Below, piece after piece: positions 1 through 10,805 of a stretch of 64,000 nt of DNA. This stretch comes from Chrysoporthe austroafricana. Lineage: Eukaryota > Ascomycota > Sordariomycetes > Diaporthales > Cryphonectriaceae. A model generated the notes under the pieces. It ran no database searches and was not told where the DNA came from. It was given only the letters and a program-made list of their open reading frames with translations. Where the stretch lies: positions 2,046,001-2,110,000 of the forward strand of contig JYIP02000001.1 of NCBI GenBank assembly GCA_001051155.2, in the 5' to 3' direction. The position numbers were made by a program, and so were the translations under genes. Position 1 is the stretch's first letter. Each line of letters opens with the position of its first letter.

Positions 1-215
1 AGGGCGGGGAGGGAGAAAGACGGTGAGGCCAGCCTCAGACAGCCAAGCTTACTGTATGTGCTGTTCGTTCCGCCAATGGCGCTCCAGTTCGAGATCGTCC
101 ATGTGTAGTTTGATGCCGTGGCCTCGAGGACTTTGGCCTTGCGAGCGAACGTTTTGGCGGGAAAAGCGCCAGCGGACGCGACAAGGGAGAGAGCGGCTAC
201 AAGTGAGAATTGCAT
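1..215 (-). CDS. small secreted protein, N-terminal exon (partial)
   Basis: A minus-strand ATG at 215-213 opens a 54-codon exon that begins MQFSLVAALSLVASAGAFPA, a clear signal peptide with a likely cut after Ala-Gly-Ala. The mature part continues with two N-glycosylation-like sites (Asn-Tyr-Thr, Asn-Ser-Thr) and a Trp-rich stretch (TWTISNWSA). A GTAAGC donor follows at 52-47, so the exon is 215-53 and the rest of the gene lies mostly outside the window. Many small fungal secreted proteins start this way, but I do not recognise the family. The start is supported by the signal peptide and a purine at -3. Confidence 0.6.
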   Translation of the reverse strand, partial: MQFSLVAALSLVASAGAFPAKTFARKAKVLEATASNYTWTISNWSAIGGTNSTYSKLGCLRLASPSFSLPA

Positions 216-1231
216 CTTGTGTAAAAGAATGAGAGATCCGATCCTGGGACTGTAGAGAGTGACTGGCACAGAGATAACGAACGACCACAGCAAAGCTAAA
301 GGATCAAGGCAAAGATCAACAGTACACCGTCAAGACGTGAAGAGAACCAAGGAAACAATGATCTACAGATTCGAGATTATATAACGTGCCTTTATGTCGG
401 TGCCCCCTGAACATGGACTCAACGGTACGGGCTCTCAAAAGCGGGTCGCCAAGACAGTGGGATGCTTTTCATTCCCAAGCATTGGGGTCCCAGTGGTGAA
501 CCCCGGCAGTGCCCGGCTACACAGATCGACACTCATCAAACCTCAACCAGTCGGGCGACCTCCCTCGTTCTCTTCCAGCTGAGCATTGCGCTGCATTGCC
601 GTCAAGATTCAGGGACCACTGATCTGGTAGGATCCACAAGCGCCTGCAAGGACGATCCTCAACCGGAAGGGCTGCACTGGAAACGGAACAGCCCAGGGCT
701 AAAAATTGTCTCAATGCTTCAAGTCGCTCGAACTGTCAGGGGTTTCGATGATCGGCAGAACAAGGTTATCTACTCATATCGGTTGTCGCAGAGGAGTGCA
801 AGCTTGCTTCTACCCTTTCCAACCATTCTTTGGAAAGGTGTACTATTTGTATATCATCGGTCCGTACGGGGCGTCGAGAGGATCATTATCAGGCACCGCT
901 CATTGGCATGAGCAGCTTACTCTCCGACGCAAACGCCGAGCCCAGTTCCTCTTGCTGTCCGTTCATGGAAGATCCTCCGCTCAGGTTGCCTACTGCTGAT
1001 TCTTGCACAGACCACTCCGCAGCAGGAATGTCGAATGTCAAGGATCTCAAATCGAAGTTAAATTATAAGTAACTGCATACTCGTTTCTTGAGAGACACCT
1101 AGAGAATGAGAACCATTCGCAGTAGTCTCCTTCTGGTGTTGTACATAATAAGTACCTGAGAATAGATCCGCGCCAACCTGCCTATCGACGAGCTATTTCA
1201 GGTCTCCAAAGACTACCCAGCTGCCAGGTAA
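216..1231. other. gene-poor stretch, nothing supported
   Basis: Contains the presumed promoter of the secreted-protein gene (after 215). Overlapping short frames on both strands show no coding character. Nothing else recognised. Confidence 0.5.
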
Positions 1232-1600
1232 TTAGCGTAAAGTGTCCCAAGTGCCAACATGTCTGTCAAATATGCCCTTCGGTAGTCGCTCATCTGCCGT
1301 CAAAGCTTTGCTGCGGACTCTTAACAAGGTCTCTGCCTTCGCTTTAAGATCCACGCTCATGGCGCGATTGCGCACGACGGCGAGTGCCCCTCGCTTAACC
1401 ACTGCCAGGTCACCGCCCGGTAGCATCCCGCGGTTAAGTTTGCCCCAATGCCTGTCAATGACCCGAGCGTGATCCTCTAGACCTCTCGGGAGCATCAGCC
1501 TCTCCAGGGCGCTCGCAATCCCCTCATCGGCAAACGGAAAGGCCTCAGCCCAGAGCCATTGCACCCGTCGGATGATGTCAAGTCCTGTCTTTCCTAGACC
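1232..1600 (-). pseudogene. unrecognised coding-like frame, no start codon
   Basis: A 122-codon open frame on the minus strand runs from a stop at 1603-1601 to a stop at 1232. Its composition is protein-like (Leu/Ala/Arg/Asp rich, with a stretch LPRGLEDHARVIDRHWGKL), but it has no ATG near its start. It is therefore either an internal or 3' exon or a gene remnant. Upstream on the same strand lies the poly-A artefact block, so the 5' part of the gene may be missing from this assembly. I do not recognise the family and assign no function. Confidence 0.25.
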
Positions 1601-1677
1601 CTAGATGCGTTTTTGCGGGATTTCTCACTCACCTTGTGAGGAGAAATGACTTAACTAAAGATTTCATTCAATTGGGG

Positions 1678-1842
1678 AAAAAAAAAAAAAAAAAAAAAAA
1701 AAAAAGCGGACTCTTATACACTTATAGATGTATATAAAAGACAGGCCTCCAAGTGTTATTTAACAAAAAATTCCCCTTCCAAAGTTCGCGGGGGGAGAAA
1801 GGGCCATTTTGTTGCTGGTGAAACCAAGATTTTGGGGGGGTN

Positions 1843-1875
<33 letters not shown>

Positions 1876-1882
1876 AAAAAGG

Positions 1883-1912
<30 letters not shown>
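1678..1912. repeat. poly-A tracts with one ambiguous base (assembly artefact)
   Basis: Three A runs of about 28, 30 and 30 nt lie at 1678-1705, 1844-1873 and 1883-1912, and the only N of the window sits at 1842. Together with the adapter-like junction at 1706-1744 and the low-quality duplicate at 1747-1841, this looks like a mis-assembled read or gap fill, not a genuine chromosomal feature. Confidence 0.8.
1706..1744. other. degraded transposase mosaic-end adapter junction
   Basis: The segment contains CTCTTATACAC followed, a few bases on, by AGATGTATATAAAAGACAG. The known 19-bp Tn5/Nextera mosaic end is AGATGTGTATAAGAGACAG, and a head-to-head pair of mosaic ends is the mate-pair circularisation junction. 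The right half matches at 17 of 19 positions; the left half matches the complementary mosaic end over CTCTTATACAC. This indicates sequencing-library sequence left in the assembly. Confidence 0.8.
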
Positions 1913-1913
<1 letters not shown>

Positions 1914-2016
1914 CCAGGACTCCAATCTTGATTTGAACAAAAATTCCACTTCTCAATGTCACGGCGCGGTAGATGGCTCATTTGTTGCTGATGTAACCAA
2001 GCATTTGAGAGGGTCA
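1747..2016 (+). repeat. imperfect direct duplication, one copy degraded
   Basis: Copy 1 (1747-1841) and copy 2 (1920-2016) align across their length, for example ACAAAAATTCC, TTTGTTGCTG and AACCAAG in both. Copy 1 differs mainly by lengthened homopolymers (G6, G7, C4), a signature of poor base calls. Copy 2 flanks the tRNA and looks normal. Best read as the same locus assembled twice. Confidence 0.7.
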
Positions 2017-2043
2017 AAAGAGACTGAGGCAAAGAACAAAACA

Positions 2044-2115
2044 GGAGCTACTCGGACTCGAACCAAGGACCTTGGGATCTGCAATCCCACGCTATAACCG
2101 CTTAGCTATAGCTCC
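2044..2115 (-). tRNA. tRNA-Cys (anticodon GCA)
   Basis: A 72-nt minus-strand cloverleaf. The acceptor stem GGAGCTA pairs with TAGCTCC over seven bases. The D arm is GCTA/TAGC with loop AGCGGTTA. The anticodon stem TGGGA/TCCCA encloses loop TTGCAGA, giving anticodon GCA. The T stem CTTGG/CCGAG encloses TTCGAGT, which contains the B-box core. There is no intron. Downstream in its direction the first long T run is the complement of the poly-A block at 1883-1912. The acceptor and D stems are AT-richer than usual, but all stems pair. Confidence 0.9.
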
Positions 2116-3840
2116 AAGTTTACGAGAACCGGCTTAAAAAAATATAACTATAGCTATAGAACTTTGATTCCCCGGTATTCTAATGAGTGAAATTCTCAAG
2201 GAACTCTTTAAGACGTCGTATGTGCTTGCATAGCCGTAAATCTGCTACTTATCTCCCCCTACACATAGTCCTGTAGCTCGAGCCTAGGCATCGAGCTCAT
2301 TACAATAGCCCACCTTGAAGTATTAATATAATGAGCTGCAAACTGTAATTATAATCCATTTGCGAACGTCGTGCTGAACAAGATCAGCTGGATTGACCCC
2401 TCTCACACGATATTTGGATGTTTAAGTATCTAGGTAAAACTGGCTTTACGTCTGGGTAGAGATGTCAAGGCAATATTTGAAGTGTATAAATTGACCGTCG
2501 ACTCAAAGAACTAACATCGAATATTCCAGTCGCCTTACTCTTTGTACAAGACAGGGAGCACCCCTGAATAAACACCCGATCTTAAGGTTTTCCACACTTG
2601 CCTATCTCAAAGACTCTCTGTTGATCTTTGGTCTACGCGGCTGTGGTTTTAAGTAGCGAAGATCTAGTAGAGTAGCATACCGCTTGATCTCGTCTACTAA
2701 CCCTGGTAGCCGCCGGTTTTTTTTTTTTTTTTTTTTTTCCTTTTTCCCACGCTGTGGAGGTCTTGGTCGTTGCCGGTTCTCTGGTTTTAATTATTGGCGG
2801 CACGCCTCTTGAAGCGACATGTTGTGTTAGGCTGACCACCGAGTGATTCGAGTATTGACCTGACAAGTCGTGGGCCCAGTCGTTCAGGTACATGCTGAAC
2901 CATCCTGGTACTTAATCACTTGCGAAGGTATCGTTGTAGGTCCTTATGGCGCTCAATTTGAGTGTTTTTCAACGGCTTCCTCGAATAAAGTGGCAGCTGA
3001 GAGCCGTTTGAACATCTGTGGACTTCGCCCTCCGCGAGGCGCATGGAGCGGCATCGAAAACTTTGTCGAGACGTAGCGTTATAGAAAGTGACCTTGAAAA
3101 TACTTCTGCTAATACTTGGCATATTGAATCTTGACCGGTAGATAGGATGAGTATTCAGAGCGTGAGAAAACCGCAGCATGAGAGGTTGGAGAGCTCAACG
3201 TAACAGAGTTATTACCCCCCAAATCTAAACCTAAAAACAACTAAGAGAACGTAATAAGTAAAATTTATCTAAGAAAGGACGATACCAACGTGACAATAGG
3301 AATCATAAGGGTTAACTAATTCTGTTAGCTTCCCTTTGATGAGGAGGTAATACAGGGCGTTACTTGCCTTTGATGCATCCAATGAACGTAATTACATGTC
3401 CACCGCGCTCTAGTGAGCTTCCGCCATTGACTCGGCATCCGTCACCACACCAAATCAAAATGTAAAGCCTGAAATCAGACGCCAAAATCATTTTTCAAGA
3501 ATCTCTAGAGAAGCCTTAGCTCAAAATCACCTCTGGGGAATACGAAAGTTAATTAATCTCAGCCTGCCCGGATGCGCAGTTTCTCAATTGGCTGAGGGGC
3601 CAAACTTATTTATTTTATAACTAAAGCATTCAAATTACGTACCCGGGAAAGTACGGAGCCTGAATCTATATTACTAGCATAACCCAAACCTATTGCCATG
3701 TGTAACATGAGGTCAAGTTTAATAGAACTAAAATTCAAGACTTACATTAATATATCGCTTTTCATTACCTAAACAAGTAAGGGATTAACAATCTTTGAAT
3801 ATTTTGCATTTACTAGCGGTCGATTTCTCTCTTTCCTCTT
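2116..3840. other. AT-rich gene-poor DNA, possible eroded repeats
   Basis: No supported gene. A T22 run lies at 2717-2738. From about 3200 the sequence is AT- and TpA-rich with stops in every frame, which resembles RIP-mutated repeat DNA, though no recognisable transposon domain remains. Confidence 0.45.
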
Positions 3841-5230
3841 CTTTTCTTCGTGCTCGACTACTACATATGTACGTCTTCACCTGTCGTCCTATTTTACTCT
3901 AAAGAACCGGACAGTCGACACAACGCAATCCAGACACAACTTCAGATTATTCTCAAAACCCGTTCATATCGACGCACTGAGGCTCTGGAGCGTTCGCCTG
4001 CGGGTGTCGCAGCTCATATTGACCTAAGTCCACCACGAACCATGCGATTTTGCCACTTCGATGACCACGCATACCTACCATCGTCTCCATTGGGGTCTCG
4101 TTAGTGGCGCTGCCGAGAAGAAGCGTAGGGCAGCGAGCGCGGCTAATTAATATGTACGGATGTAGGCATTACCACAATGACCATGTCAGTATGTATACTC
4201 CACGAGTCTCCTTATCATTTTCAAAGCCGCCGGCCGCCGGCCGCCGGCGCCGCACCTGCACCCTCGGCAGATCTGCCGGTCCCGGCTTCTACGGCAAGCT
4301 GTTGTCGTACCAGCCTACTTCACATATGCCTCCTGAGAATAGGATACTAAGCAATACCCCTCTATAAAATCCCATGTTATGCCGGGGTGAACGGGTGTCG
4401 AGCCGCTTGCGAAGGTCAAATCGGCAGCTCGTGGCTGCCATCAGGAGCGTGATGTTGTCGCTGCCACTAGCTCTCGACCTCACCCTCTCCAACTTCCTAA
4501 TCGCATTTCCCTATATACTAGTTAATTAGTTAATTGTGACAGCAAACCACGGAGGTCGGGGAGGAGGCCGAGGCCGGGGCAGTGAGTACCCTCTATTATA
4601 CTATATAATTATATAAGTATACACATGTGCTAACACTTAGGCAGGAGCAGAAGAGGAGGGAGAAGAATCGACGGGCGCGAAAGCGCAAGGCGAAAAGATG
4701 GGTAAGTATAAAGTATGCACTCATGATCCAGGGGCATATGGCTATATGCTAATTTGTCGCAATTGCACCAGGACAGCCAGGACCGTCTCGAGGCTGGTGG
4801 TGCGGCCTGGGAGAAGCAAGCACTCTTTTCCTTTCCCCACGCAAGGGGTTCGAAAGTGTATATTAATTATAGTACAGAGCGGTGGCGGCGACGACGACGA
4901 CACATCTTCCCGTTCCATTCCTGTCAAGGAAAAGAAACAGTAATTGGCGCTGCGTGGGTTACTTTTGAGGCTTTCCGTCCTTGCTCCCCGCGTGCCCCCC
5001 TCCCCTTTTCTTTTCTTTCTGGATGTTAGTGATTGATCATTTATCTGGTCATTCAACTTTTGCTCAATTCAAAAGACTGGGTTAAAGACGGCATTTCAAG
5101 TCGAATGGTTTATTTTCTAGCCTCTCCACCGTGGCCCACTACGGGAAGCTGGGGGGAATGAGCGCTGGAGCAAGCATCCGATGGGTAACTGCATGCTTCC
5201 GGGTTCCTAACCGAGGGGCTGCATTGTAGC
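3841..5230. other. unresolved region with possible exon fragments
   Basis: Holds a GCCGCCGG-type tandem repeat at about 4226-4253. At 4536-4579 a Gly/Arg-rich stretch (HGGRGGGRGRG in one frame) ends at a GTGAGT donor; 4642-4698 encodes a basic stretch (EQKRREKNRRARKRKAKRW) ending at GTAAGT, and a further open frame runs to 5029. These could be exons of a decayed gene or mobile element, but I cannot join them into one convincing model or name a family. Confidence 0.3.
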
Positions 5231-5839
5231 TAGGAACCCCGTGCAACTGATAAACGACACTGAGTGCTCGTTGCTAAAGATTCCCAGCGAAGAACAAGCA
5301 TGCTGGACCATGTAGCAGCATGTGATGAACGTCCCGATAATCCCGCTCCTTCAAGCTGCAAGCGTCTCTCCAATCACGATGGGGTCCAGTCAACCCTTTC
5401 CCATCCTTACGCAGGAAGGATTGATCTCGCGCAACCAATAGGTGGATCCGGAGAGATACCTAAGGCACGAACAGGAAACTACCGAAAATCTGGGGAAATC
5501 GTGGGGGCAGCCGCCTGGCACCCGCCTGGTAACCGCGACTTTTCTATGGAGAGGCGGGTCGTCGCCGGCACCGCCCGTGGGGAGGGCGGTACATTACCCG
5601 ATGCCCAGGCGGCACCTCGCAGCGAATGGCGTACGAGTAATTTACAAAGGATGCCGTAGACTTGTGGGCATCTCGTAGAACCGTGGCATCTCCTTGGCCA
5701 ACATCTCACAGCCCCTCATCCGCTCTATATGAATCCTCATATCTGCGTTAGCAGCCCGATTCACTCGTACATCCGTTCTCTTCGGCATCTCACATCTACC
5801 TCCGTTTGCCGTAAACTTTAACGCAGCTGCGCATCCACC
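5231..5839 (+). promoter_or_regulatory. upstream region of the ring-cleavage dioxygenase
   Basis: About 600 bp before the dioxygenase start. TTTGCCG at 5805-5811 reads CGGCAAA on the minus strand, the core of a motif seen in other promoters of this cluster. No gene seen. Confidence 0.35.
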
Positions 5840-6855
5840 ATGTCGACCACACAGAACGGCAGCACGAACGTCACAGGCGCCGGTGCGAAGAAGCCGCAGT
5901 ATGACCCTACCTTTACGGATAACGTCATCGCGGCCACGGGGCCCAAGGCTAGCCCCCGTATGCGCCAGGTCATGGCCTCGATGATCCGGCACGTGCACGA
6001 CTTCGCCCGCGAGAACGACATCACCGTGTCTGAGTGGATGCAGGGTGTCGAGATGCTGAACTGGGCTGGCCAGATGTCGAACGACAGGCGCAATGAGACA
6101 CAGCTCCTCTGCGACGTTATCGGGCTGGAGTCGCTGGTCGACGAGATCACCAACAAGCTGCTGGTCGGGGCCGACTACGAGAGCACCAAGTCGGCCATCC
6201 TGGGACCGTTCTTCAGGAAGGACACGCCGCCCACCGAGAATGACGCCAGCATCATCAAGACCATGCCACCGGATGGGGAGGTCACGTTTATGCATGGCGT
6301 GGTCAGGGATGCGGCCACCGGCGAGCCGATTGAGGGCGTGAAGGTCGATATCTGGCAGTGCTCCACGAACGGCTTGTATGAGCAGCAGGATCCCGATCAG
6401 GCTGAGTTCAACCTGAGAGGCAACTTTACGACGGACAAGAACGGTTACTACGGCTTGTACTGCCTCAGGCCAGTGCCTTACCCGGTCCCATATGACGGTA
6501 TGTACTCCATCAGGGTGCGGGCTGGAAGTCGCAAGTACTGACGACGATCAGGCCCGGCCGGCAAGTTGCTACAGCTATTGGACCGTCATCCATTCCGACC
6601 GGCTCATATTCATATCATGGTATGCTTGCCAGCTGACATTTACCGGTGGTCGTGGAGCTGATGTCCCTCTAGGCTGGCAACGACAAGTACGCACCCTTGG
6701 TCACACAAATTTTCGACAGGAACACCAAGTATCTGGAGAATGACTCGGTATTTGCTGTCAAGGACGACCTTGTTGTTGACTTCAAGCCAATCAGCGGCAA
6801 CCCGAAGGCTGCACTGGAGTTGGAGTATGATATCCGTCTTGTTGTAGCGAAGTGA
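5840..6855 (+). CDS. intradiol ring-cleavage dioxygenase (hydroxyquinol/catechol 1,2-dioxygenase type)
   Basis: Non-heme Fe(III) enzyme that opens catecholic rings between the two hydroxyls. Exons 5840-6497, 6552-6619 and 6673-6855 join to 302 residues; introns of 54 and 53 nt have GT-AG ends and correct phase. The N-terminal half (about 25-115) is the family's helical dimerisation domain; the catalytic domain follows. The four iron ligands are visible: Tyr180 (WQCSTNGLY), Tyr214 (PVPYPVP), His238 and His240 (RPAHIHIM), with family spacing. The start is in a good context (CACCATGTC). Length and PYPVPYDGPAG fit hydroxyquinol or catechol 1,2-dioxygenase; the substrate cannot be decided by reading. 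It heads the aromatic cluster that continues to 22,924; the FAD monooxygenase at 18,991 could supply its substrate. Confidence 0.93.
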
Positions 6856-7396
6856 TGATCTTGAGGTGGAATTGTGTTGAGAAGATTGCCTAGTGCCGGA
6901 CCGCGTTGTGTAACAGTCCATACCATCCACATTCAGTGTGTATTTACCTCTTACTGCTTTGAAAATTTATCTAGGGGCATGCCTCTTTTCATTTCGGTTG
7001 CCACCAGAAATGTATTTGGATGTTATATGTAGCCTTCCAACCTTCAGCGTTCGTGTAGCTCTCACAAGACTCACCTCAAGACCGACGAAGACTCTAGATG
7101 AGTCTTGACTTTCTCATATTATCCACCGGGATGCAAGGAGGCGGCGAGGCAAATCTTGAAAGAGCAACTACATCTAGTATGCTCGGTAAGGTGAGGAGTT
7201 GATGGACTATATGTTAACACTAAGTGAGGCAATTTGTAGAATGTAGTAACTGGGACTTTCATTATGTCGTGAAGTTTTGCCTCATAAGCAGATGGTATTG
7301 CAATGGGAACCCTGCTGTAATGCTCATGTTGAGAACTCAATCATATGTGGAGTAAATTGTAGTACACCGAAATCCCAAAGCAAAGCCTGGACGATC
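6856..7396. other. convergent intergenic region
   Basis: Lies between the 3' ends of the dioxygenase and the flavin monooxygenase. No gene recognised; presumably 3' UTRs and terminators. Confidence 0.5.
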
Positions 7397-9174
7397 CTAT
7401 ACCTTCGCCGGATGGCGGTCCATCCATTCGTCCAGAATCCCCACAAAGTCAGGAGGCGTGTAGGGTTCAAGCAGCTCCTTCAGATATGAAGACTTCCGAT
7501 ATATTCCCAGTCCCATATCCTTCATCAACATATTCACGTATGGAAGGCCTTCGAAGACGAAATCCGGCAGACTTGCACCATAACCACAAGGGAATCGCCA
7601 CTTCCCCCATTGCGTATGGAGCATGATCTCCTGCGTCACTTCTTCTGGTGTCTGCGCAATTCTGTCCAGTTTGCCGTCCAGGAACGCGGAGATCCAGGCA
7701 GCTTGGACTGTGGCACATACAGCCGTGTTGACAGTCGAGATCATTCCCGAGAATGCAAGGTTTTTCGACTGCAGCATCGTCGAGGGGACGATGAAGCGGT
7801 AGTACCTCAAAGGATCGGCCTCCTTCGGCTCGAAGCGTAATTGAGGCTGATTCCTAAGGCGGGGAAACATTTCCAGAACATCTCTGTCGGCTTTGGCATT
7901 GAGCTTGATCCTGTCGGCTTCGATAACCGCCTCGGCCAGACCCAGGCCAACGTCGTCAAGACCACTGATTTTCATAGATTCTTTCTTCCAGCCTGTTGAG
8001 CATACCATGCCGTCCGTTTCCAGGGCCTCTCCAGAAGACAGGACAACTTTGCCTGGTTCCAGGTGATCGATGTTGTCAATGTGCACTCGAATCTTGCCCT
8101 TCTTGACCAAGTCAAATATGGGAGTGTCGTAGTTCAGGATGCTGAGCCCACTTGCGATCCAGAAAGCCGAGTTCCACGGCTTCAGCTTCGCCAGCTCCGG
8201 GTGTGAATCGTAGCGGATAGCATCCAATACATCGCCCTGCAAGACCTTCCAAAACATATCCACCACGAATCTGCCCACCCTTGTGCCATGCAGCAGATTC
8301 CTGATACGGCCATAGCCGTCTTCCGCACCCCATGGACAAGGGCTGAACCATGTCAGAAACCGTACGTTGAAGATAGTGTCCAGCCTGCGCTTCAGAGGTG
8401 TGACGAAGGCTGGGGCAATCCAGACCGGACCATGCCCATTTGGTCGGATGACGAGGTCGACCGTAGCGCCGTCCTGGGCGAGGGCGTACGCTACGTCGTA
8501 CGCGGACTTGGCGCCGCCGACCACCACGGCTTTCTCGGCTTGCTTAAGCTCAGAGGCCCGGCGGCAGAAGTCCTTGGCGTGGAAGAGCGGTCTGCCAAGG
8601 CTCTCCGTGCCGGCGTACTGGGGAAAGTTGAGCGTGGAGGTGAGCCCGGTGGCGAGGATGAGTTTTTTCGAGGTCAACTTGCGCTGTGCGTCTCCAGGGC
8701 CAGTCACGGTAAGCCTCCAACCCGTGATGTCGCCAGATGTGGACCCCGAAGGCCGCAGCGCCTCGACGTCGTCGACCTTCGAGTGGAACTGCGTTCGCGC
8801 CAGCACCCCGAACTTCCTTGCGAAGTCCGTCAGGTATCTGTGCAGCACCGGCCCTGGGATGTGACTCCCTGCTTTAACGCCATAGATGTCCTCGGACATG
8901 GGGAAGTCGGGATACTCGTAGGAGCCGACCATGTTGTTTGACTTGAGCCCGGGATATAGGCGGGCTTCCGACCAGGTGCCACCGCAGCTCTCGGCGGACT
9001 CTAGCACGGCGATGCGCTCGTGCGGATGAGTCTCGATGTAGGCCCTGGCCGCGGCAAGGCCGAACCAGCCTGGAAATCATAATCAGTAATCATCAACCTG
9101 GGGAGTTCGGATGAGGACGACCTACCCGCTCCCACCACGATCATATCGTAAGTTTCCTCTGTCATGTTGCTCAT
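7397..9174 (-). CDS. FAD/NAD(P)H-dependent monooxygenase (FMO-like)
   Basis: Predicted flavoprotein monooxygenase of 573 residues. Exon 1 is 9174-9126, a 55-nt intron follows, and exon 2 is 9069-7397. The intron falls inside the FAD-binding motif, which reads VVGAGWFGLAAAR after splicing (Gly15-Gly20), so the intron is well supported. Further marks are an ATG-type strand (LILATGLTS), a second dinucleotide-binding segment (AVVVGGAKSAYDVA, with Ala where a Gly is usual), and AFSGM-type C-terminal motifs. The family oxygenates N, S or carbonyl carbons, so an N-oxidation or Baeyer-Villiger step on a pathway intermediate is possible. The C-terminal roughly 100 residues extend beyond the core. ATG at 9174 is the first in frame. 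Role in the cluster is inferred from position only. Confidence 0.88.
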
Positions 9175-9917
9175 CTTCGCTGAAGCACCCAAGCGCAGTC
9201 TCCTCGTCAAACAAATGAAGGCACGCGACCGAGTTCGCCCTGTAAGTCAACTCTACTCATGTATAATAACAAATTGTCGCCCTTTATGGATAAAAGGCAC
9301 ACGGTTGCGGCCCCGTCCGGCAGCTAAAGGGCCCTCAGGAGCTGATATCAGGACCACAACCGACGCCACTATCTCTCCCCGGCATAGATCGAGACCAAGA
9401 TGTCCGTTAGTACTGATGAAGGGTTGGCCTAGCGACTGATGCGCCTCCTGGAATTAGTTTGTCCATATCTCACCAGGCAGAACCCAGGTGCAACAGGGAT
9501 CTACGTCGTATTACTTACACAAGATTGGCGGGGCAGAAAGGCCCTAAGCCGACTTGAGATTGAGATCGCGGGGGCTCTCTACGGCAATAGGGCACGCTGA
9601 CATGGCTGATTAGCGAATGAAAATGTGGCGGGTGTTTTCTTGTTCAGTCGGCTGCTGCACCTCTTGCTGACACACTGCATTGGCATGACAGAGAGGAAAC
9701 AGCTGCAAATGGGAGGACATCACAGGAGATCGGTCCCCCAGTCTGGTCTGGGCATACATGCGGATTTGATGTGGTTGCCGAAGTTAATTTTCCATGCTAC
9801 TCCTTCACCGTGAGCATCGTGCTCGGCAGCTTGCAGCGCCCACGCCACGGGGGCCGGAACTCAAGATTACCTGTATGGCAACGGCTAAAGGCTAGAACTT
9901 CTACTGGAATCTTTCGT
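9175..9917. other. intergenic, promoter of the FMO gene
   Basis: Between the FMO start and the dehydrogenase stop. Contains CGGCTAAAGG at 9882-9891, similar to the shared cluster motif, but that copy lies near the dehydrogenase 3' end. No gene seen. Confidence 0.4.
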
Positions 9918-10805
9918 CTACTCGTAGCTGATCACTCCATCAATGGTACCAACATGCAGTCCGCCCGTGATCTGAATGTCCGCCGCAGTAGTGAACCGAC
10001 TCGCATCACTCAACAGGTAAACCACCGCGCCCGTCAGGTCGTTCTGCGTACTGAGCCTCTGCATGGGCGGGGCCAGCCACATCTGGTCCCCTTCCCTCTT
10101 GTTCTTCATCTCCCGGACCGTTCTTGTCATTTCCGAATCCACAAACCCCGGGGAGATCGTGTTCACGCGGATGTTGTGCGGGGCGAGCTCGACGGCCAGC
10201 GCCTTGGACAACATCAACACGCCGCCTTTGCTTGCGTTGTATGCAGCCATCCGGTAGCCTGGGAGAGCGATGTGGCTTGACTGCGAGGCGATGAGGACGA
10301 TGCTGCCACCCTTGCCTTGGGATAGCATTTGCTTTGTGGCCAGTTGAGCGGCAAAGAATGTGCCCCTGACCTGTGTTGACCGTCAGTGAGATCTCGTTCA
10401 GAACACTTTCGGCGGATGAAGACTGACATTGATGTCCTGTATTCTCGTGAACTCCTCCCACGTCTGCTCGATGAACGGCTTATCAATAGCGATACCTGCC
10501 GCAGGTACGAGCCCGTCAATGGACCCGAGCTCTTGAACGGCTGTAGCAAACGCTGAGCTGAGGCTCTCCTGCTTGGTCACATCCGTTCGTATGTAGATCG
10601 TCTTCACGCCAAATTTTTGGCTGAGGCTGGCCCACTCCTTCTCGTCCACCGGCTTTTCCTGAATATCCAAGACGGCCACATTTCCACCCATCTCACAGAT
10701 GGCCCTTGTGACTGCGAAGCCGATCCCCTGAGCACCGCCCGTCACGACGTAATTCCGCCCTCGCAATTCGAACATAGGGCGGACATCTTCCAAAGAGTCT
10801 GACAT
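9918..10805 (-). CDS. short-chain dehydrogenase/reductase
   Basis: NAD(P)-dependent classical SDR of 276 residues. Exons 10805-10428 and 10370-9918 flank a 57-nt intron whose removal restores DINVRGTFFAAQLATKQ. The cofactor motif is TGGAQGIG (residues 22-29), the structural motif is PAAG in place of the usual NNAG, the catalytic Ser lies in IASQSS, and the active-site Tyr170 and Lys174 are in AYNASK. SPGFV follows as in the family. It is divergently arranged with the hydrolase gene at 11,257 across a 451-bp promoter, so the two are probably co-regulated. Substrate is unknown; an alcohol or ketone intermediate, or a dihydrodiol, of the aromatic pathway is possible. Confidence 0.92.

Noticed and set aside
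1678..2115. tRNA-derived SINE (tRNA head plus A-rich tail)
   Set aside because: The A-tract is on the wrong side for the tRNA's strand, the tRNA is fully paired and functional-looking, and the A-rich block has adapter sequence in it.
5642..6295. 217-codon minus-strand frame across the dioxygenase
   Set aside because: Overlaps the dioxygenase, whose iron ligands and splice phases are all correct.
8288..8941. 217-codon plus-strand frame inside the FMO-like gene
   Set aside because: Antisense to a gene with unmistakable flavin-binding motifs and intact splicing.
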